A DNA stretch of 64,000 nucleotides from Maritimibacter harenae (GTDB lineage Bacteria > Pseudomonadota > Alphaproteobacteria > Rhodobacterales > Rhodobacteraceae), in the NCBI RefSeq assembly GCF_009882975.1, contig NZ_WTUX01000019.1, positions 427,263-491,262 of the forward strand, in the 5' to 3' direction. How positions within the stretch are numbered: position 1 is the stretch's first letter; each line of letters begins with the position of its first letter. This document shows, one piece after another, positions 50,656-60,135 of this stretch. The notes beneath the pieces are model-generated. The model saw only the letters and a program-made list of their open reading frames with translations. It did not search any database and was not told the origin of the DNA. Position numbers and translations under genes: made by a program.

Positions 50656-50696
50656 GGTCCGTCCTCCCAGCACGCCGGATGACATGATCCTACCAG

Positions 50697-50733
50697 AAAA
50701 CGGCGCCCGGGCGGGGTCCGCCAGCGCCGTTTT
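50697..50733 (-). terminator. Terminator of the GMC-dehydrogenase operon
   Basis: AAAACGGCGC / GCGCCGTTTT, a perfect 10-bp outer stem with an inner GGGCGG/CCGCC helix, 42 bp past the Gfo/Idh stop on the minus strand; the outer stem supplies the T-run (GCCGTTTTC). Strong intrinsic terminator just before the regulator gene. Confidence 0.85.
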
Positions 50734-50745
50734 GTCCATTTCTGA
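50733..50745. promoter_or_regulatory. Candidate operator, site 3
   Basis: TGTCCATTTCTGA, matching site 1 at 11 of 13 positions. It lies 78 bp before the regulator start and touches the end of the terminator stem at 50733. Weakest of the three sites. Confidence 0.4.
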
Positions 50746-50774
50746 TTTTTCGGCGTCCGGGCCTGCCGGGCAGC

Positions 50775-51782
50775 TCAGTAGTCCGGCGCGATGCTGCGCC
50801 CTTCCCGGGCCGAACGCGCGCAGGCCAGCGCGATGGCAAGCGCCGCGCGGCCGTCCGCGGCGGTGGCCGACGGCGCACGCCCTTCCGTCAGGGCGCTGTG
50901 GAATTCGTCCAGGGCGTTGTAGAAAGATTGGTCGTAGCGCTCGAGAAAGAAGTGCTTGAGCGGCTCGCGCGCCTCCGTGCGCGTGGCGTCCCAGCGCACC
51001 AGCGTGTCGTCCCGGTGGTTGACGGTCTGGACCATGCCGGTGTCGCCGAACGCTTCGAGCCGCTGATCGAAGCCGTAGGCGCAACTGCGGCTGTTGTTGA
51101 TGTGGCACAGAAGGCCCGACGGCATCTTCAGCGTGGTCATCGTCATGTCGAAATCGTCCAGCGCCCCGATGTCCGGGTCGAATTGGCAGGACCCGAAAGC
51201 CTGCACCTCGACCGGACGCTCGCCCGCGATCCAGCACAGAAGGTCGATGTCGTGGATCGTGGCGTCCACGAAGTAGCCCCCGGACGCCTTCACGTATTCG
51301 ATCGGGGGCGGGGCCGGTTCGCGCGACGAGCTCATCAGCATGTTCAGGCGCCCGATCTCGCCGCGGGCGACGGCCTCGCGCAGGGCGCGGTTGTCGGGAT
51401 CGAAGCGGCGGTTGAAGCCCAGCATGAAGGGCACCGGGTGGGCTTCGAGGGCATCCATCGCCCGACCGACCCGCTCCAGCGTCTGGTCGAGCGGCTTTTC
51501 GCAGTAGATCGGCTTGCCGGCCCGGGCCGCACGTTCGATGTAGTCGACATGCGTGTCGGTGGGCGTCGCGATGACCACCGCGTCCACGGCAGGGTCCGAC
51601 AGGACCGCGTCGAGGTCGTCCATCGCCCGTCCGCCGTATTGCGCGGCCGCCTTCTGCGCCGACGTCATGCGCGGGTTGTAGATCACCTCCAGCGAAAGGC
51701 CGGGGTGCGCGTTGATCTTGGGGCCATAGACATGGGCCATGCGGCCGGTGCCCATGAGCGCGATGCCGAGTGTCGTGGTCAT
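50775..51782 (-). CDS. Gfo/Idh/MocA-family dehydrogenase (IolG-like)
   Basis: 335 aa. Rossmann domain I-A-L-M-G-T-G-R-M-A-H-V-Y-G near residue 6; catalytic Lys in C-E-K-P-L near residue 96; D-A-T-I-H-D-I-D-L near residue 172 supplies the Asp and His of the active site; G-F-N-R-R-F-D-P as in inositol dehydrogenases. Oxidises a sugar or inositol hydroxyl with NAD. Start overlaps the GMC stop by 4 bp. Substrate unknown; inositol-like is a guess from the G-F-N-R-R-F pattern. Confidence 0.88.
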   Translation of the reverse strand: MTTTLGIALMGTGRMAHVYGPKINAHPGLSLEVIYNPRMTSAQKAAAQYGGRAMDDLDAVLSDPAVDAVVIATPTDTHVDYIERAARAGKPIYCEKPLDQTLERVGRAMDALEAHPVPFMLGFNRRFDPDNRALREAVARGEIGRLNMLMSSSREPAPPPIEYVKASGGYFVDATIHDIDLLCWIAGERPVEVQAFGSCQFDPDIGALDDFDMTMTTLKMPSGLLCHINNSRSCAYGFDQRLEAFGDTGMVQTVNHRDDTLVRWDATRTEAREPLKHFFLERYDQSFYNALDEFHSALTEGRAPSATAADGRAALAIALACARSAREGRSIAPDY

Positions 51783-53380
51783 GCCGTCACCTTTGCGTCT
51801 TCGAGGATCATCGAGGCGGCCTTCTCCCCGATCATGATAGTGGATGCGTTCGTGTTGCCCGTGACGATGCGCGGCATGATCGAGGCATCGGCGACGCGCA
51901 GCCCCTCGATCCCGTGGACCCGCAGGCGCGGGTCGACGACCGCGTCCGAACCGGTGCCCATCTTGCAGGTCCCGACGGGGTGCAGCAACGACAGGCCGTT
52001 CGCCCGGCAGTATTCCAGCAGCTCCGCCTCGCTCTGGACCTCTGGCCCGGGGGAAATCTCGTGGTCGACGCAATCCGCCATCGGCGGGGTCTGCGCGATG
52101 CGACGTCCGAACTTGAGACCCGCGATCGCGGCCTTCCGGTCGGCCTCTTCGGCGAAGAAGTTGAACTGTATCTCCGGCTGATCGGTGGGGGCCGCGCCGG
52201 TGATACGCACGTGGCCGCGGGACGTCGGGCGCATGTGTTCGGCCAGTATGGTGAAGCCCGAGAACGGGTGCGGCTTGAGCTGTTCGTCGGTGCACCAGGC
52301 CATGAACGTCACCATCATGTCGGGCCGGTCGATCTCCGGCCCCGACCGGATGAAGGTGTTGGAATAATTGCCGTTGTCGGCGAAGGGGCCTGTCCGGAAG
52401 ACAAGGTGGCGCAGCAGCTGCAGACCGCCCTTGATCTTGTTGTTGTAGAGGTCGTTGACGGTCGAGCGCACGGTGGAACGATATTCCGCCCCGATCCCGA
52501 AATGGTCCTGCAGGTTCTCGCCCACACCCTTGAGCTCATGCTGCACGTCGATTCCGTGCGACCTGAGAAGCGGGGCCGGGCCGATCCCCGACATCTGAAG
52601 GATCTGCGGCGAGTTGAACGTGCCGCCGCTCAGGATGATCTCGCGTCGCGCGCGGGCCTCCTGCGGGCCGGAACGATCCGTCCAACGCACCCCGGTCGCG
52701 CGTTTTCCGTCCAGAATGATCCGTTCGACCATCGCGTTGAGCCGCAGATCGATCTTCTCCATCGCCGAGCCGCGCAGGTAGCCCGCCGCCGTGCTCCAGC
52801 GCATGCCGTTCCTCGTCGTCGTCTGGACGTAGCCGGTGCCCTCCTGCTGGGCCCCGTTGAAATCGCCATTGCGCGGCACGCCAAGCGCCTCGGAAGCGGC
52901 GTGGAACGCCTGGCCCAAGGCGTGGTCCGTGCGGATGTCCGAAACCGAGACGGGGCCGCCCGTGCCGTGGAAGTCGTCGGCCCCGCGTTCCTGGTCCTCG
53001 CAGGACTTGAAGAAGGGCAGCACGTCGTCCCAACCCCACCCCTCGCAGCCCGCCGCTTTCCAGCCGTCGAAATCCTCGGGCTGCCCGCGCATGTAGATCA
53101 TGCCGTTGATCGCCCCGGTCCCGCCCAGCACTTTCCCACGCGGCTGGAACAGGCGGCGGTTGTTCAGGTGCGGCTCCGGCGCGCTCTCATAGCACCAGTT
53201 CACCTTGGGGTTGGCGTAGAGCAGCGAATAGCCCAGCGGGATGTGGATGAAAGGGTTGCGGTCACGACCGCCCGCTTCGAGCAGGAGCACCGAATGCCCG
53301 GCTTCGCCCAGCCGACCGGCGACGGCGCAGCCCGCCGAGCCGGCCCCGATCACGATGTAGTCGTAAACCTGCTGCGCCAT
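51779..53380 (-). CDS. GMC-family FAD oxidoreductase (choline dehydrogenase-like)
   Basis: 533 aa. FAD loop V-I-G-A-G-S-A-G-C near residue 11, GMC signature 1 G-K-V-L-G-G-T-G-A-I-N (residues ~80-90), signature 2 S-G-G-T-F-N-S-P-Q-I-L, and the C-terminal active-site H-P-V-G-T-C-K and G-N-T-N-A-S. Oxidises an alcohol group, probably as the first enzyme of a polyol or sugar route. The annotation as choline dehydrogenase would be misleading in this context. First gene of the GMC-IolG-like pair. Confidence 0.9.
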   Translation of the reverse strand: MAQQVYDYIVIGAGSAGCAVAGRLGEAGHSVLLLEAGGRDRNPFIHIPLGYSLLYANPKVNWCYESAPEPHLNNRRLFQPRGKVLGGTGAINGMIYMRGQPEDFDGWKAAGCEGWGWDDVLPFFKSCEDQERGADDFHGTGGPVSVSDIRTDHALGQAFHAASEALGVPRNGDFNGAQQEGTGYVQTTTRNGMRWSTAAGYLRGSAMEKIDLRLNAMVERIILDGKRATGVRWTDRSGPQEARARREIILSGGTFNSPQILQMSGIGPAPLLRSHGIDVQHELKGVGENLQDHFGIGAEYRSTVRSTVNDLYNNKIKGGLQLLRHLVFRTGPFADNGNYSNTFIRSGPEIDRPDMMVTFMAWCTDEQLKPHPFSGFTILAEHMRPTSRGHVRITGAAPTDQPEIQFNFFAEEADRKAAIAGLKFGRRIAQTPPMADCVDHEISPGPEVQSEAELLEYCRANGLSLLHPVGTCKMGTGSDAVVDPRLRVHGIEGLRVADASIMPRIVTGNTNASTIMIGEKAASMILEDAKVTA

Positions 53381-53443
53381 GTGAACCTCCCTTGTCTGGC
53401 TCGAAGCTGCCGGAAACCGGGGGGGCTTGGAATTCTCGAAATG

Positions 53444-53456
53444 TCAGATCTGGACA
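53444..53456. promoter_or_regulatory. Candidate operator, site 2
   Basis: TCAGATCTGGACA, the reverse complement of TGTCCAGATCTGA; it matches site 1 at 12 of 13 positions. It is in the 141-bp gap between the GMC gene (64 bp away) and the second Gfo/Idh gene (66 bp away), almost exactly central, so it can serve both. Confidence 0.6.
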
Positions 53457-53521
53457 GAACGCCGGTCGCGGCGTGCGCGGGCGAGTTCCATTCTGCTGGC
53501 AACGGGCAAGAGGAGGGGAGA

Positions 53522-54658
53522 ATGACCGCCAAGCGCAAACCCAAGGTCGGAATCGGACTGGTCGGGTCCGGCTTCATGGGGCGCTGCCACGCGAACGCGT
53601 TTCGTTCGGTGGCGGGTCTCTTCGACGTGGCCGCGGAACCGGAACTCCGGGTGCTCGCGGATGCGACCGACGACCTGGCCGCGCGCGCGGCAGCCACCTT
53701 GGGGTTCGCACGCGGCACCGGCGACTGGAATGAGTTGGTGGACGCCGACGACGTGGACATCGTGGCGATCACGGCGCCCAACGTGCTCCACGCCCCGATC
53801 GCCAACGCCGCTGCGGCGGCCGGCAAGACGGTCTATTGCGAAAAGCCCCTCTCCACGACCGCCGAGGCCGCGCTCGAGATGACCCGCGCGGCTGAGGCGG
53901 CGGGTGTCGTCACACTGGTGGGCTTCAATTTCCTGCGCAATCCCATGATCCGGCTCGCGCGCGAGATCATCGACAGCGGCGAGATCGGCGAGGTCACGGG
54001 CTTCCGGGGACGCCACGCGGAGAACTACATGGCGGACCCGGACGCGCCGCATTCCTTCCGGACCGATCCGCAGGGGGGCGGGGCGCTGGCCGACATCGGC
54101 AGCCACATCATATCCATGGCGCGCTTCCTGTTGGGTCCGATCGACGAGGTGCAGGGCGAGTGCCGCACGCTCCATGCCACCCGTCCGGCCGAACCCGGCA
54201 GCCATGAGCGCCTGCCGGTGGAGGTGGACGACATGACCCACGCGCTGGTGCGTTTCGCCTCCGGCGTGTCCGGCAGCTTAGAGGCGAACTGGGCGGCCAC
54301 CGGCCGCACCATGGACCTGTCGTGGGAGATCACCGGCACGCGTGGCGCGCTCGCCTTCAGCCAGGAGGCGATGAACGAGCTTCTGCTCTATTCGAATGCG
54401 CCCGGGCGGCGCGGCTTCACCCGGATCGAGGCGGGGCCGGCCCATCCGCCCTACGGCCGGTTCTGCCCGGCGCCGGGGCACCACCTGGGGTTCAACGACC
54501 TCAAGGTGATCGAAGTGGCCGACTTGCTCACCGCCCACGCCGGCGGTCCCGCGGTCGGCCCGGATTTCCGCGAGGCTTACGAAGTGCAGAGGACGGTCGA
54601 GGCGATCCAGTCCTCGAGCGCAACGCGCCGCTGGGTCAGCCTCAGACCGGGGCCTTGA
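53522..54658 (+). CDS. Gfo/Idh/MocA-family dehydrogenase 2
   Basis: 378 aa. V-G-S-G-F-M-G-R-C-H Rossmann loop near residue 15, catalytic C-E-K-P-L-S near residue 102, D-I-G-S-H-I-I near residue 195. RBS GGAGGGGA directly upstream. Divergent from the GMC operon. Longer than dehydrogenase 1 and only distantly related to it, so the two probably act on different intermediates. Confidence 0.9.
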   Translation: MTAKRKPKVGIGLVGSGFMGRCHANAFRSVAGLFDVAAEPELRVLADATDDLAARAAATLGFARGTGDWNELVDADDVDIVAITAPNVLHAPIANAAAAAGKTVYCEKPLSTTAEAALEMTRAAEAAGVVTLVGFNFLRNPMIRLAREIIDSGEIGEVTGFRGRHAENYMADPDAPHSFRTDPQGGGALADIGSHIISMARFLLGPIDEVQGECRTLHATRPAEPGSHERLPVEVDDMTHALVRFASGVSGSLEANWAATGRTMDLSWEITGTRGALAFSQEAMNELLLYSNAPGRRGFTRIEAGPAHPPYGRFCPAPGHHLGFNDLKVIEVADLLTAHAGGPAVGPDFREAYEVQRTVEAIQSSSATRRWVSLRPGP

Positions 54659-54961
54659 AAGTGGACGACATCGCTCCGACGGGGTTGGAGGTGCCAATCT
54701 CGGTGCTACTGGACGCCTCCTGCTTGGCCGTCGCCCAACAAACATTGTCGTTTTCATCCGGAGCCAATTTGGCGGGGGCAACCTTCATTCTGACAATGCC
54801 GGCCGGTCTACACCGAAGCCGGCAAAGTCGATGCTGGCCAACCGCGCCGCCGCTCTGACCGAGTGGCGGGGTCTCTGCGCGGAATAAGGGACAGCGGAAC
54901 TGCCCTGGCTGAGACGAATTCCAAACAGTCCGTCAGCACCTTTCGGAACGATGAATGGGCG
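54659..54961. other. 303-bp gap without a supported gene
   Basis: Between dehydrogenase 2 and priA. The left 130 bases are less GC-rich than the flanks and have a 48-codon open frame on the minus strand (54642-54788) without a ribosome site. No family resemblance, repeat or terminator seen. Confidence 0.5.
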
Positions 54962-57151
54962 TCAGTAGAAGCTCTGCGGGTCGATATCGACCGAGAGGCG
55001 GATGTCGCCCTTGAGCGAGAGCGGCTCGAGCCAGGTGCGCAGGGCCGGTTGCAGCGGGGCGGTCTTGGGGGCCTTCACCAGCAGACGCACCCGGTGGCGG
55101 CCGCGCACGCGCGCGATCGGGGCGGGGGCGGGGCCGAAGACCTGGGCGCCGATCCGGTCGAGGGGGGCCGTGTTGCGCGCCATGGTGTTGCCCAGCCCCA
55201 TCGCGGCATCGAGGTCCGGCGAAGAGATCACGATGCCCGCGAGGCGGCCGTAGGGGGGGACGCCCGCGGCCTGGCGTTCGCTGGCCTCGGCGCGCCAGAA
55301 GCCTTCCTCGTCGCCCGACAGGATCGCACGGATCACGGGGTGTTCGGGCTGGAAGGTCTGAAGCAGCGCGAGGCCGGAGACGTCGCCGCGCCCGGCGCGT
55401 CCCGCGACCTGGCGGATGAGCTGGAACGTGCGCTCGGCGGCGCGCAGGTCAGAGCCCTGGAGCCCGAGGTCCGCGTCGATCACCCCCACCAGCGTGAGCT
55501 TTGGGAAGTTGTGGCCCTTGGCCACGATCTGCGTGCCGATGATGATGTCGGCGCCCCCTTGGGCGATGAGCTCGATCTGGGCCTTGAGCGCGCGGGCCGA
55601 GCCGAAGAGGTCCGAGGACAGCACCGCCACCCGCGCCTCGGGAAAGGTTTCGGCCACTTCCTCGGCCATGCGTTCCACCCCGGGGCCCACCGGGGCGAGC
55701 CGCCCCTCGGCCTCGCAGGAGGGGCATTTCTCCGGCATCGGTTTCGTTTCGCCGCATTGGTGGCAGACGAGGCGCTTGAGGAAGCGGTGCTCGACCATGC
55801 GCGCGTCGCAATGATCGCAGCCGATCTGGTGGCCGCAGGCGCGGCAGATCGTGACCGGGGCATAACCGCGCCGATTGAGGAAGATCAGCGCCTGTTCGCC
55901 TTCCTCGATCCGGCCGCGCACCGCCGTCGCCAGCGTGGGTGAAATCCAGCGGTTCGCGGGCAGCTGTTCGTTGCGCATGTCGATGGCGCGCATTTCGGGC
56001 AGGACGGCGTCGCCGAAGCGGCTGGTGAGGTCGAGGCGCTTGTACTTGCCCGCTTCCGCGTTCGCCCAGGTTTCGAGCGACGGTGTGGCCGAGGCGAGCA
56101 CGACCTGCGCGCCGTTGATCGAGCCCCGGAGCACCGCCATGTCGCGAGCCGAGTAGAGCACGCCGTCCTCCTGCTTGTAGGAGCCGTCGTGTTCCTCGTC
56201 GACGACGATGAGCCCGATGTCGCGAAACGGCAGGTAGAGCGCCGAGCGCGCTCCGATCACCATCTGCGCGCCGCCCTCGGCGACCATGCGCCAGACGCGG
56301 CGCCGTTCGGTCATGGTGACGCCGGAGTGCCATTCGGCGGGCTTGGCGCCGAAGCGTTCCTCGACGCGCTTGAGGAATTCCGAGGTGAGCGCGATCTCGG
56401 GCAGCAGGACGAGCGCCTGGCGCCCGGCGGCAAGGCAGGCCGCGACCGCTTCGAGATAGACCTCGGTCTTGCCCGACCCGGTGACGCCTCGCAGGAGCGT
56501 CGCGCCGAATTGCCCCCCGCGCACGCCCTCGGTCAGCACCTTCGCCGCCTCGGCCTGGTCGCCCGTCAGGGTCTTGCCGGGGGCGGCGGGGTCGAGATGG
56601 GGGTAGGGCAGGTCCCGGGGGCTTTCCTCTTCCAGCACAGCGCCCTGTTTCACCAGCCCCTTGATGACGGAGGAGGTGACCCCGGCCTCGTCGGCAAGTT
56701 CCTTGAGCGTGAAGGCGGCGTGCGCCTGCGCCTCCAGCACCTCGAGCACGCGGGCGCGGGCATCGGTCATCCGGTCCGGTTCGCGGTGGCCCAGCCGGTA
56801 GATCTTGCGCATCGAGGGCGGGTTGGTGAGCCCCGGCGCACGGGTGGCGAGCCGCAGCATGAAATTCATCGGCGTCAGGGTGTAGTCGCCCACGCGGGTC
56901 AGGAACTCGGCCATCTCCGCGCGCATCGGGGGGACATCGAGCACCCGGATGATAGCGCGCAGTTTCGCGGCATCGAACCCCGTCTCGCCGGGGCCCCAGA
57001 CCGTGCCCATGACCTTGCGCGGCCCCAGCGGAACCTCGACATATGCGCCCTGCCAGCAGCCGCCCTCCGGCGCGCGGTAGGTCAGGAGCCGGTCGAGCGG
57101 CTGGGTCGTCAGCACCGCGACCCGCGCGCCCTCGTCGAAGAATTCAGCCAT
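54962..57151 (-). CDS. priA: Primosomal helicase PriA
   Basis: Restarts stalled replication forks. 729 aa: N-terminal DNA-binding domain (residues 1-190), helicase core with Walker [11 protein letters not shown] near residue 225, D-E-E-H-D Walker B, and the zinc-binding insert with paired cysteines (I-C-R-A-C-G-H, C-D-H-C, C-H-Q-C-G, C-P-S-C). Eight cysteines intact. Start 57151 (M-A-E-F-F) chosen from family length; 12 extra codons are open upstream. Confidence 0.96.
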   Translation of the reverse strand: MAEFFDEGARVAVLTTQPLDRLLTYRAPEGGCWQGAYVEVPLGPRKVMGTVWGPGETGFDAAKLRAIIRVLDVPPMRAEMAEFLTRVGDYTLTPMNFMLRLATRAPGLTNPPSMRKIYRLGHREPDRMTDARARVLEVLEAQAHAAFTLKELADEAGVTSSVIKGLVKQGAVLEEESPRDLPYPHLDPAAPGKTLTGDQAEAAKVLTEGVRGGQFGATLLRGVTGSGKTEVYLEAVAACLAAGRQALVLLPEIALTSEFLKRVEERFGAKPAEWHSGVTMTERRRVWRMVAEGGAQMVIGARSALYLPFRDIGLIVVDEEHDGSYKQEDGVLYSARDMAVLRGSINGAQVVLASATPSLETWANAEAGKYKRLDLTSRFGDAVLPEMRAIDMRNEQLPANRWISPTLATAVRGRIEEGEQALIFLNRRGYAPVTICRACGHQIGCDHCDARMVEHRFLKRLVCHQCGETKPMPEKCPSCEAEGRLAPVGPGVERMAEEVAETFPEARVAVLSSDLFGSARALKAQIELIAQGGADIIIGTQIVAKGHNFPKLTLVGVIDADLGLQGSDLRAAERTFQLIRQVAGRAGRGDVSGLALLQTFQPEHPVIRAILSGDEEGFWRAEASERQAAGVPPYGRLAGIVISSPDLDAAMGLGNTMARNTAPLDRIGAQVFGPAPAPIARVRGRHRVRLLVKAPKTAPLQPALRTWLEPLSLKGDIRLSVDIDPQSFY

Positions 57152-57264
57152 GCGTGACCGTCCCGGCAAAGTCGCGCGAATCGCCATTCGGGGGCTTTTT
57201 GCGCGGCGTCAGCTCCTGTATGACACCGCTAACATTTTCCATCCGCCGAACCTGGGAGCCTGCC

Positions 57265-57918
57265 ATGAAATTCTTTGCCGATACCGCCGATGTCGATGCG
57301 ATCCGCGAGCTGAACGAGCTCGGACTGCTCGACGGCGTGACGACCAACCCGTCGCTGATCATGAAATCGGGGCGCGACATCCTCGAGGTGACGAAGGAGA
57401 TCTGCGACATCGTCGACGGTCCCGTCTCCGCCGAGGTCATCGCGACCGAGTCCGACGCCATGATCGCCGAGGGCAAGAAGCTTGCCGCGATCGCCGACAA
57501 CATCGCCGTTAAGGTGCCGCTGACCCTGGACGGGCTGAAGGCCTGCAAGGTTCTGAGCGAAGACGGCCACATGGTGAACGTGACGCTTTGCTTCTCGGCC
57601 AACCAGGCGTTGCTTGCCGCCAAGGCGGGCGCGACCTTCATCTCGCCCTTCATCGGGCGGTTGGACGACATCAACCTTGATGGCATGGAACTGATCTCCG
57701 AGATCCGCCAAGTGTATGACAACTACGCGTTCGAGACGCAAATCCTCGCCGCCTCGATCCGGACCGTCAACCACGTGAAGGATGCCGCGATGATCGGTGC
57801 CGACGTGATGACCGCGCCGCCGGGCGTGATCAAGTCCCTGGCGAGCCATCCGTTGACCGACAAGGGCCTTGCCGCCTTCCTCGCCGACAGCAAGGCAGCC
57901 GGGATCAAGATCCTCTGA
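57265..57918 (+). CDS. tal: Transaldolase (FSA/TalC type)
   Basis: 217 aa, the short transaldolase class. M-K-F-F-A-D-T-A-D near residue 1, [14 protein letters not shown] carries the Schiff-base Lys near residue 86, F-S-A-N-Q-A and F-I-S-P-F-I-G-R. Interconverts pentose-phosphate pathway sugars or acts as fructose-6-phosphate aldolase. GGGAG upstream. Divergent from priA (113 bp); terminator follows. Confidence 0.94.
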   Translation: MKFFADTADVDAIRELNELGLLDGVTTNPSLIMKSGRDILEVTKEICDIVDGPVSAEVIATESDAMIAEGKKLAAIADNIAVKVPLTLDGLKACKVLSEDGHMVNVTLCFSANQALLAAKAGATFISPFIGRLDDINLDGMELISEIRQVYDNYAFETQILAASIRTVNHVKDAAMIGADVMTAPPGVIKSLASHPLTDKGLAAFLADSKAAGIKIL

Positions 57919-57947
57919 GATACGCGCGACACCGGCGCACTCGACAC

Positions 57948-57972
57948 AGCGGGGCCTTCGGGCCCCGCTTTT
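57948..57972 (+). terminator. Terminator of tal
   Basis: AGCGGGGCC-TTCG-GGCCCCGCT then TTTTG: 9-bp perfect stem with a stable TTCG tetraloop, 30 bp after the stop codon. Confidence 0.92.
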
Positions 57973-58057
57973 GTTGAAAAAAGTTGCGGAAATCCGATTC
58001 GCGACCTGTTAGACTTGTCTGCAAAGAAGGAACAAACGGCAGCAGTAGGACAGGCAA

Positions 58058-58765
58058 ATGGCGACGAACGTCCCGATCAGCGACGAGGTGCGCGAGCACC
58101 TTCTCACCCGGCCCGAAGTCATCCTCGAAGACCACGACATGATGCGCGCGCTCATCCAGGCGAACGAACGCGCCATGGGCGCGAATATCGTGGATTTGCG
58201 CGGGATCGCGATGGAGCGGCTGGAAAGCCGGCTCGACCGGCTGGAAGACACCCATCAATCGGTGATCGCGGCCGCCTACGAAAACCTGGCGGGCATGAAC
58301 CTGATCCACCGTGCGGCGCTCCGGGTGCTCGAACAGGATGATTTCGAGGGCTTCATCCACGACCTGGGCACCGACATCGCGGACGTGCTGCGGGTCGATT
58401 GCATCCGTCTCGTGCTGGAAACGGAGCAGGAGGAAGACTGCGCCGCGATCCGCAGGCTGGGTGACGTGCTGGTCACCATGCCGGCGGGGTTCACCGACAG
58501 CTACGCGGGCGTGCCCTACGAGGCGGGCGGGCCGAACGTGGTGCTGCGCCAGGTTCAGGAGCAGGACAAGCGGCTCTACGGCGATAGCGGCTACTGGATC
58601 CGGTCCGAGGCGATCCTCCGTCTCGACCTGGGCGAAGGGCGGTTGCCCGCGATGCTGATCATGGGCGTCGAGGATCCGAACCAGTTCAAGCCGGGGCAGG
58701 GGACCGATCTTCTCGCCTTCTTCGGCGGCGTGTTCGAACGTTCGATGCGCCGTTGGCTGGCCTGA
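58058..58765 (+). CDS. DUF484-family protein
   Basis: 235 aa. N-terminal coiled coil (residues 1-75; L-E-S-R-L-D-R-L-E-D-T-H) and a GAF-like domain (residues ~85-230), the DUF484 layout. Found directly upstream of xerC in many proteobacteria, including E. coli (yigA-xerC), with no assigned function. Here 13 bp separate it from xerC. Function unknown. Confidence 0.9.
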   Translation: MATNVPISDEVREHLLTRPEVILEDHDMMRALIQANERAMGANIVDLRGIAMERLESRLDRLEDTHQSVIAAAYENLAGMNLIHRAALRVLEQDDFEGFIHDLGTDIADVLRVDCIRLVLETEQEEDCAAIRRLGDVLVTMPAGFTDSYAGVPYEAGGPNVVLRQVQEQDKRLYGDSGYWIRSEAILRLDLGEGRLPAMLIMGVEDPNQFKPGQGTDLLAFFGGVFERSMRRWLA

Positions 58766-58778
58766 CCGGGCTTTCACC

Positions 58779-59711
58779 ATGACCCACGGGATCGAGATTT
58801 CGGCCGGCGCGCGCGACGCGCTGTCGGGCTGGCTCGATCACCTGCGCGCGCTCGACGGGGCGGCCGAGAACACGATCGAGGCCTATCGCAAGGACGTGGT
58901 CGCGTTCCTCGCCTTCCTGTCGGTACATCACGGCCGGTCGCACGGGCGGGCCGCGCTGGCCGATGTCAGCTTGCGCGACATGCGTGCCTGGATGGCGCAT
59001 GAGCGGGCCGGCGGGTTGTCCGCGCGCTCGCTGGCGCGGGCCCTGTCGGCGGTGAAGGGGTTCTACCGCTGGCTGTCCGACCGGGACGGGTTCGACGCGT
59101 CGACCGTGCTGTCCACCCGCGCGCCCAAGTTCAAGGCCAAGCTGCCGCGCCCGGTTTCGAGCGAGGCGGCGGCTGAAATGATCGCGACCGCCGGCACGCA
59201 GGCCCCCGACGGCTGGGTCGGCGCGCGCGACGCGGCGGTGCTGACGCTGCTCTACGGCTGCGGCCTGCGGATTTCAGAGGCGCTGGGCCTGCGGGGCGCC
59301 GATCACCCGCTGCCGGAGGTGCTGCGCATCACCGGCAAGGGCGGCAAGGAACGTATCGTTCCGGTCCTGCCCGCTGCGCGGCAGGCGGTTTCGGCCTACG
59401 TGACTCTATGCCCCTACCCGGTGAACGCGCAGACGCCGCTCTTCTACGGGGTGCGCGGCAAGGCGCTGTCGCCGCGTCCCGTGCAGAAAGCGATGGAGCG
59501 GGCCCGGCTTCAGCTGGGGCTGCCCGCGACGGCGACCCCGCACGCCATGCGCCATTCCTTCGCGACCCACCTTCTGGATGCCGGCGGCGACCTGCGCGCG
59601 ATCCAGGAGCTTCTGGGCCATGCCTCCCTTTCGACCACGCAGGCCTACACGGCCGTGGATACCGCGCGGTTGATGGAGGTCTACGACCGCGCCCATCCCC
59701 GCGCGCGTTAG
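58779..59711 (+). CDS. xerC: Tyrosine recombinase XerC
   Basis: Resolves chromosome dimers at dif together with XerD. 310 aa: SAM-like core-binding domain (residues ~10-105) and catalytic domain with Arg164 (G-C-G-L-R-I-S-E), Lys187, His255-x-x-Arg258 (H-A-M-R-H), His281 (L-G-H-A-S-L-S) and nucleophile Tyr290. All catalytic residues intact. XerC rather than XerD is assigned from its position after DUF484. Housekeeping, not a phage integrase. Confidence 0.93.
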   Translation: MTHGIEISAGARDALSGWLDHLRALDGAAENTIEAYRKDVVAFLAFLSVHHGRSHGRAALADVSLRDMRAWMAHERAGGLSARSLARALSAVKGFYRWLSDRDGFDASTVLSTRAPKFKAKLPRPVSSEAAAEMIATAGTQAPDGWVGARDAAVLTLLYGCGLRISEALGLRGADHPLPEVLRITGKGGKERIVPVLPAARQAVSAYVTLCPYPVNAQTPLFYGVRGKALSPRPVQKAMERARLQLGLPATATPHAMRHSFATHLLDAGGDLRAIQELLGHASLSTTQAYTAVDTARLMEVYDRAHPRAR

Positions 59712-59775
59712 CAGAATTTTCAGACACGCCCGCCATGGTGGCCGGACAGATTCGCTTGTCCAGAAAGGAAAAGCC

Positions 59776-60087
59776 ATGGTTCCAGCCATCCTTGGCGCCG
59801 CCGCGCCCATCGCGCTTGCCGGCAAGGCGCTGAACACGATCTCGACCATTGCCTCGAACGCGCAGGAGCGGTCGTTCCAGAGCTCGGTCGACAAGCTGAG
59901 CGCGCAGTTGGAAGAGCTCGGCATCCAAGGTGACGGCGCCGGGCGCGCAATCTCCGGGGCGGCCAAGACGTTAGAGCTTCATGACGGCGCGCCGCTGCCA
60001 CCACCACCGCCGGTGTCGCAGGGGCCCATCGCGCCCAGTGTCGAGGGGATCCACCGGCTCTATCACGAAATGCGCAGCCTGCGCTGA
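59776..60087 (+). CDS. Small protein of unknown function
   Basis: 103 aa. An alanine-rich N terminus (A-I-L-G-A-A-A-P-I-A-L-A-G-K), a coiled-coil-like stretch (F-Q-S-S-V-D-K-L-S-A-Q-L-E-E-L) and a polyproline run P-L-P-P-P-P-P-P before the end. GGAAAAG ribosome site 5 bp before ATG. No family recognised; the AGAAAGGAAAAG leader and the composition support it as real. Same strand as xerC and pcs. Confidence 0.65.
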   Translation: MVPAILGAAAPIALAGKALNTISTIASNAQERSFQSSVDKLSAQLEELGIQGDGAGRAISGAAKTLELHDGAPLPPPPPVSQGPIAPSVEGIHRLYHEMRSLR

Positions 60088-60135
60088 AGCACGGCGGGCT
60101 TGAGAAACGACCGCTGATCGTTCAAGACGTGGGGC

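Noticed and set aside
50656-51237. N-terminal extension of the regulator frame upstream of 50655
   Set aside because: It crosses a strong terminator and is antisense-like to the Gfo/Idh gene; GGAGGA directly precedes ATG 50655.
51779-53380. Choline dehydrogenase (betaine synthesis) for the GMC protein
   Set aside because: No betaine aldehyde dehydrogenase or choline transporter nearby; context is a sugar ABC importer and Gfo/Idh dehydrogenases.
51770-53521. 584-codon plus-strand extension before dehydrogenase 2
   Set aside because: Antisense of the GMC gene; Arg/His/Val-rich with no motif, and the RBS GGAGGGGA marks 53522 as the start.
54642-54788. 48-codon minus-strand ORF after dehydrogenase 2
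   Set aside because: No ribosome-binding site, no recognisable family and overlap with the gene end; too little support.
58779-59711. Tyrosine recombinase as evidence of an integrated element
   Set aside because: The DUF484 neighbour, length and core motifs identify housekeeping XerC; no attachment-site repeats or phage genes are near.
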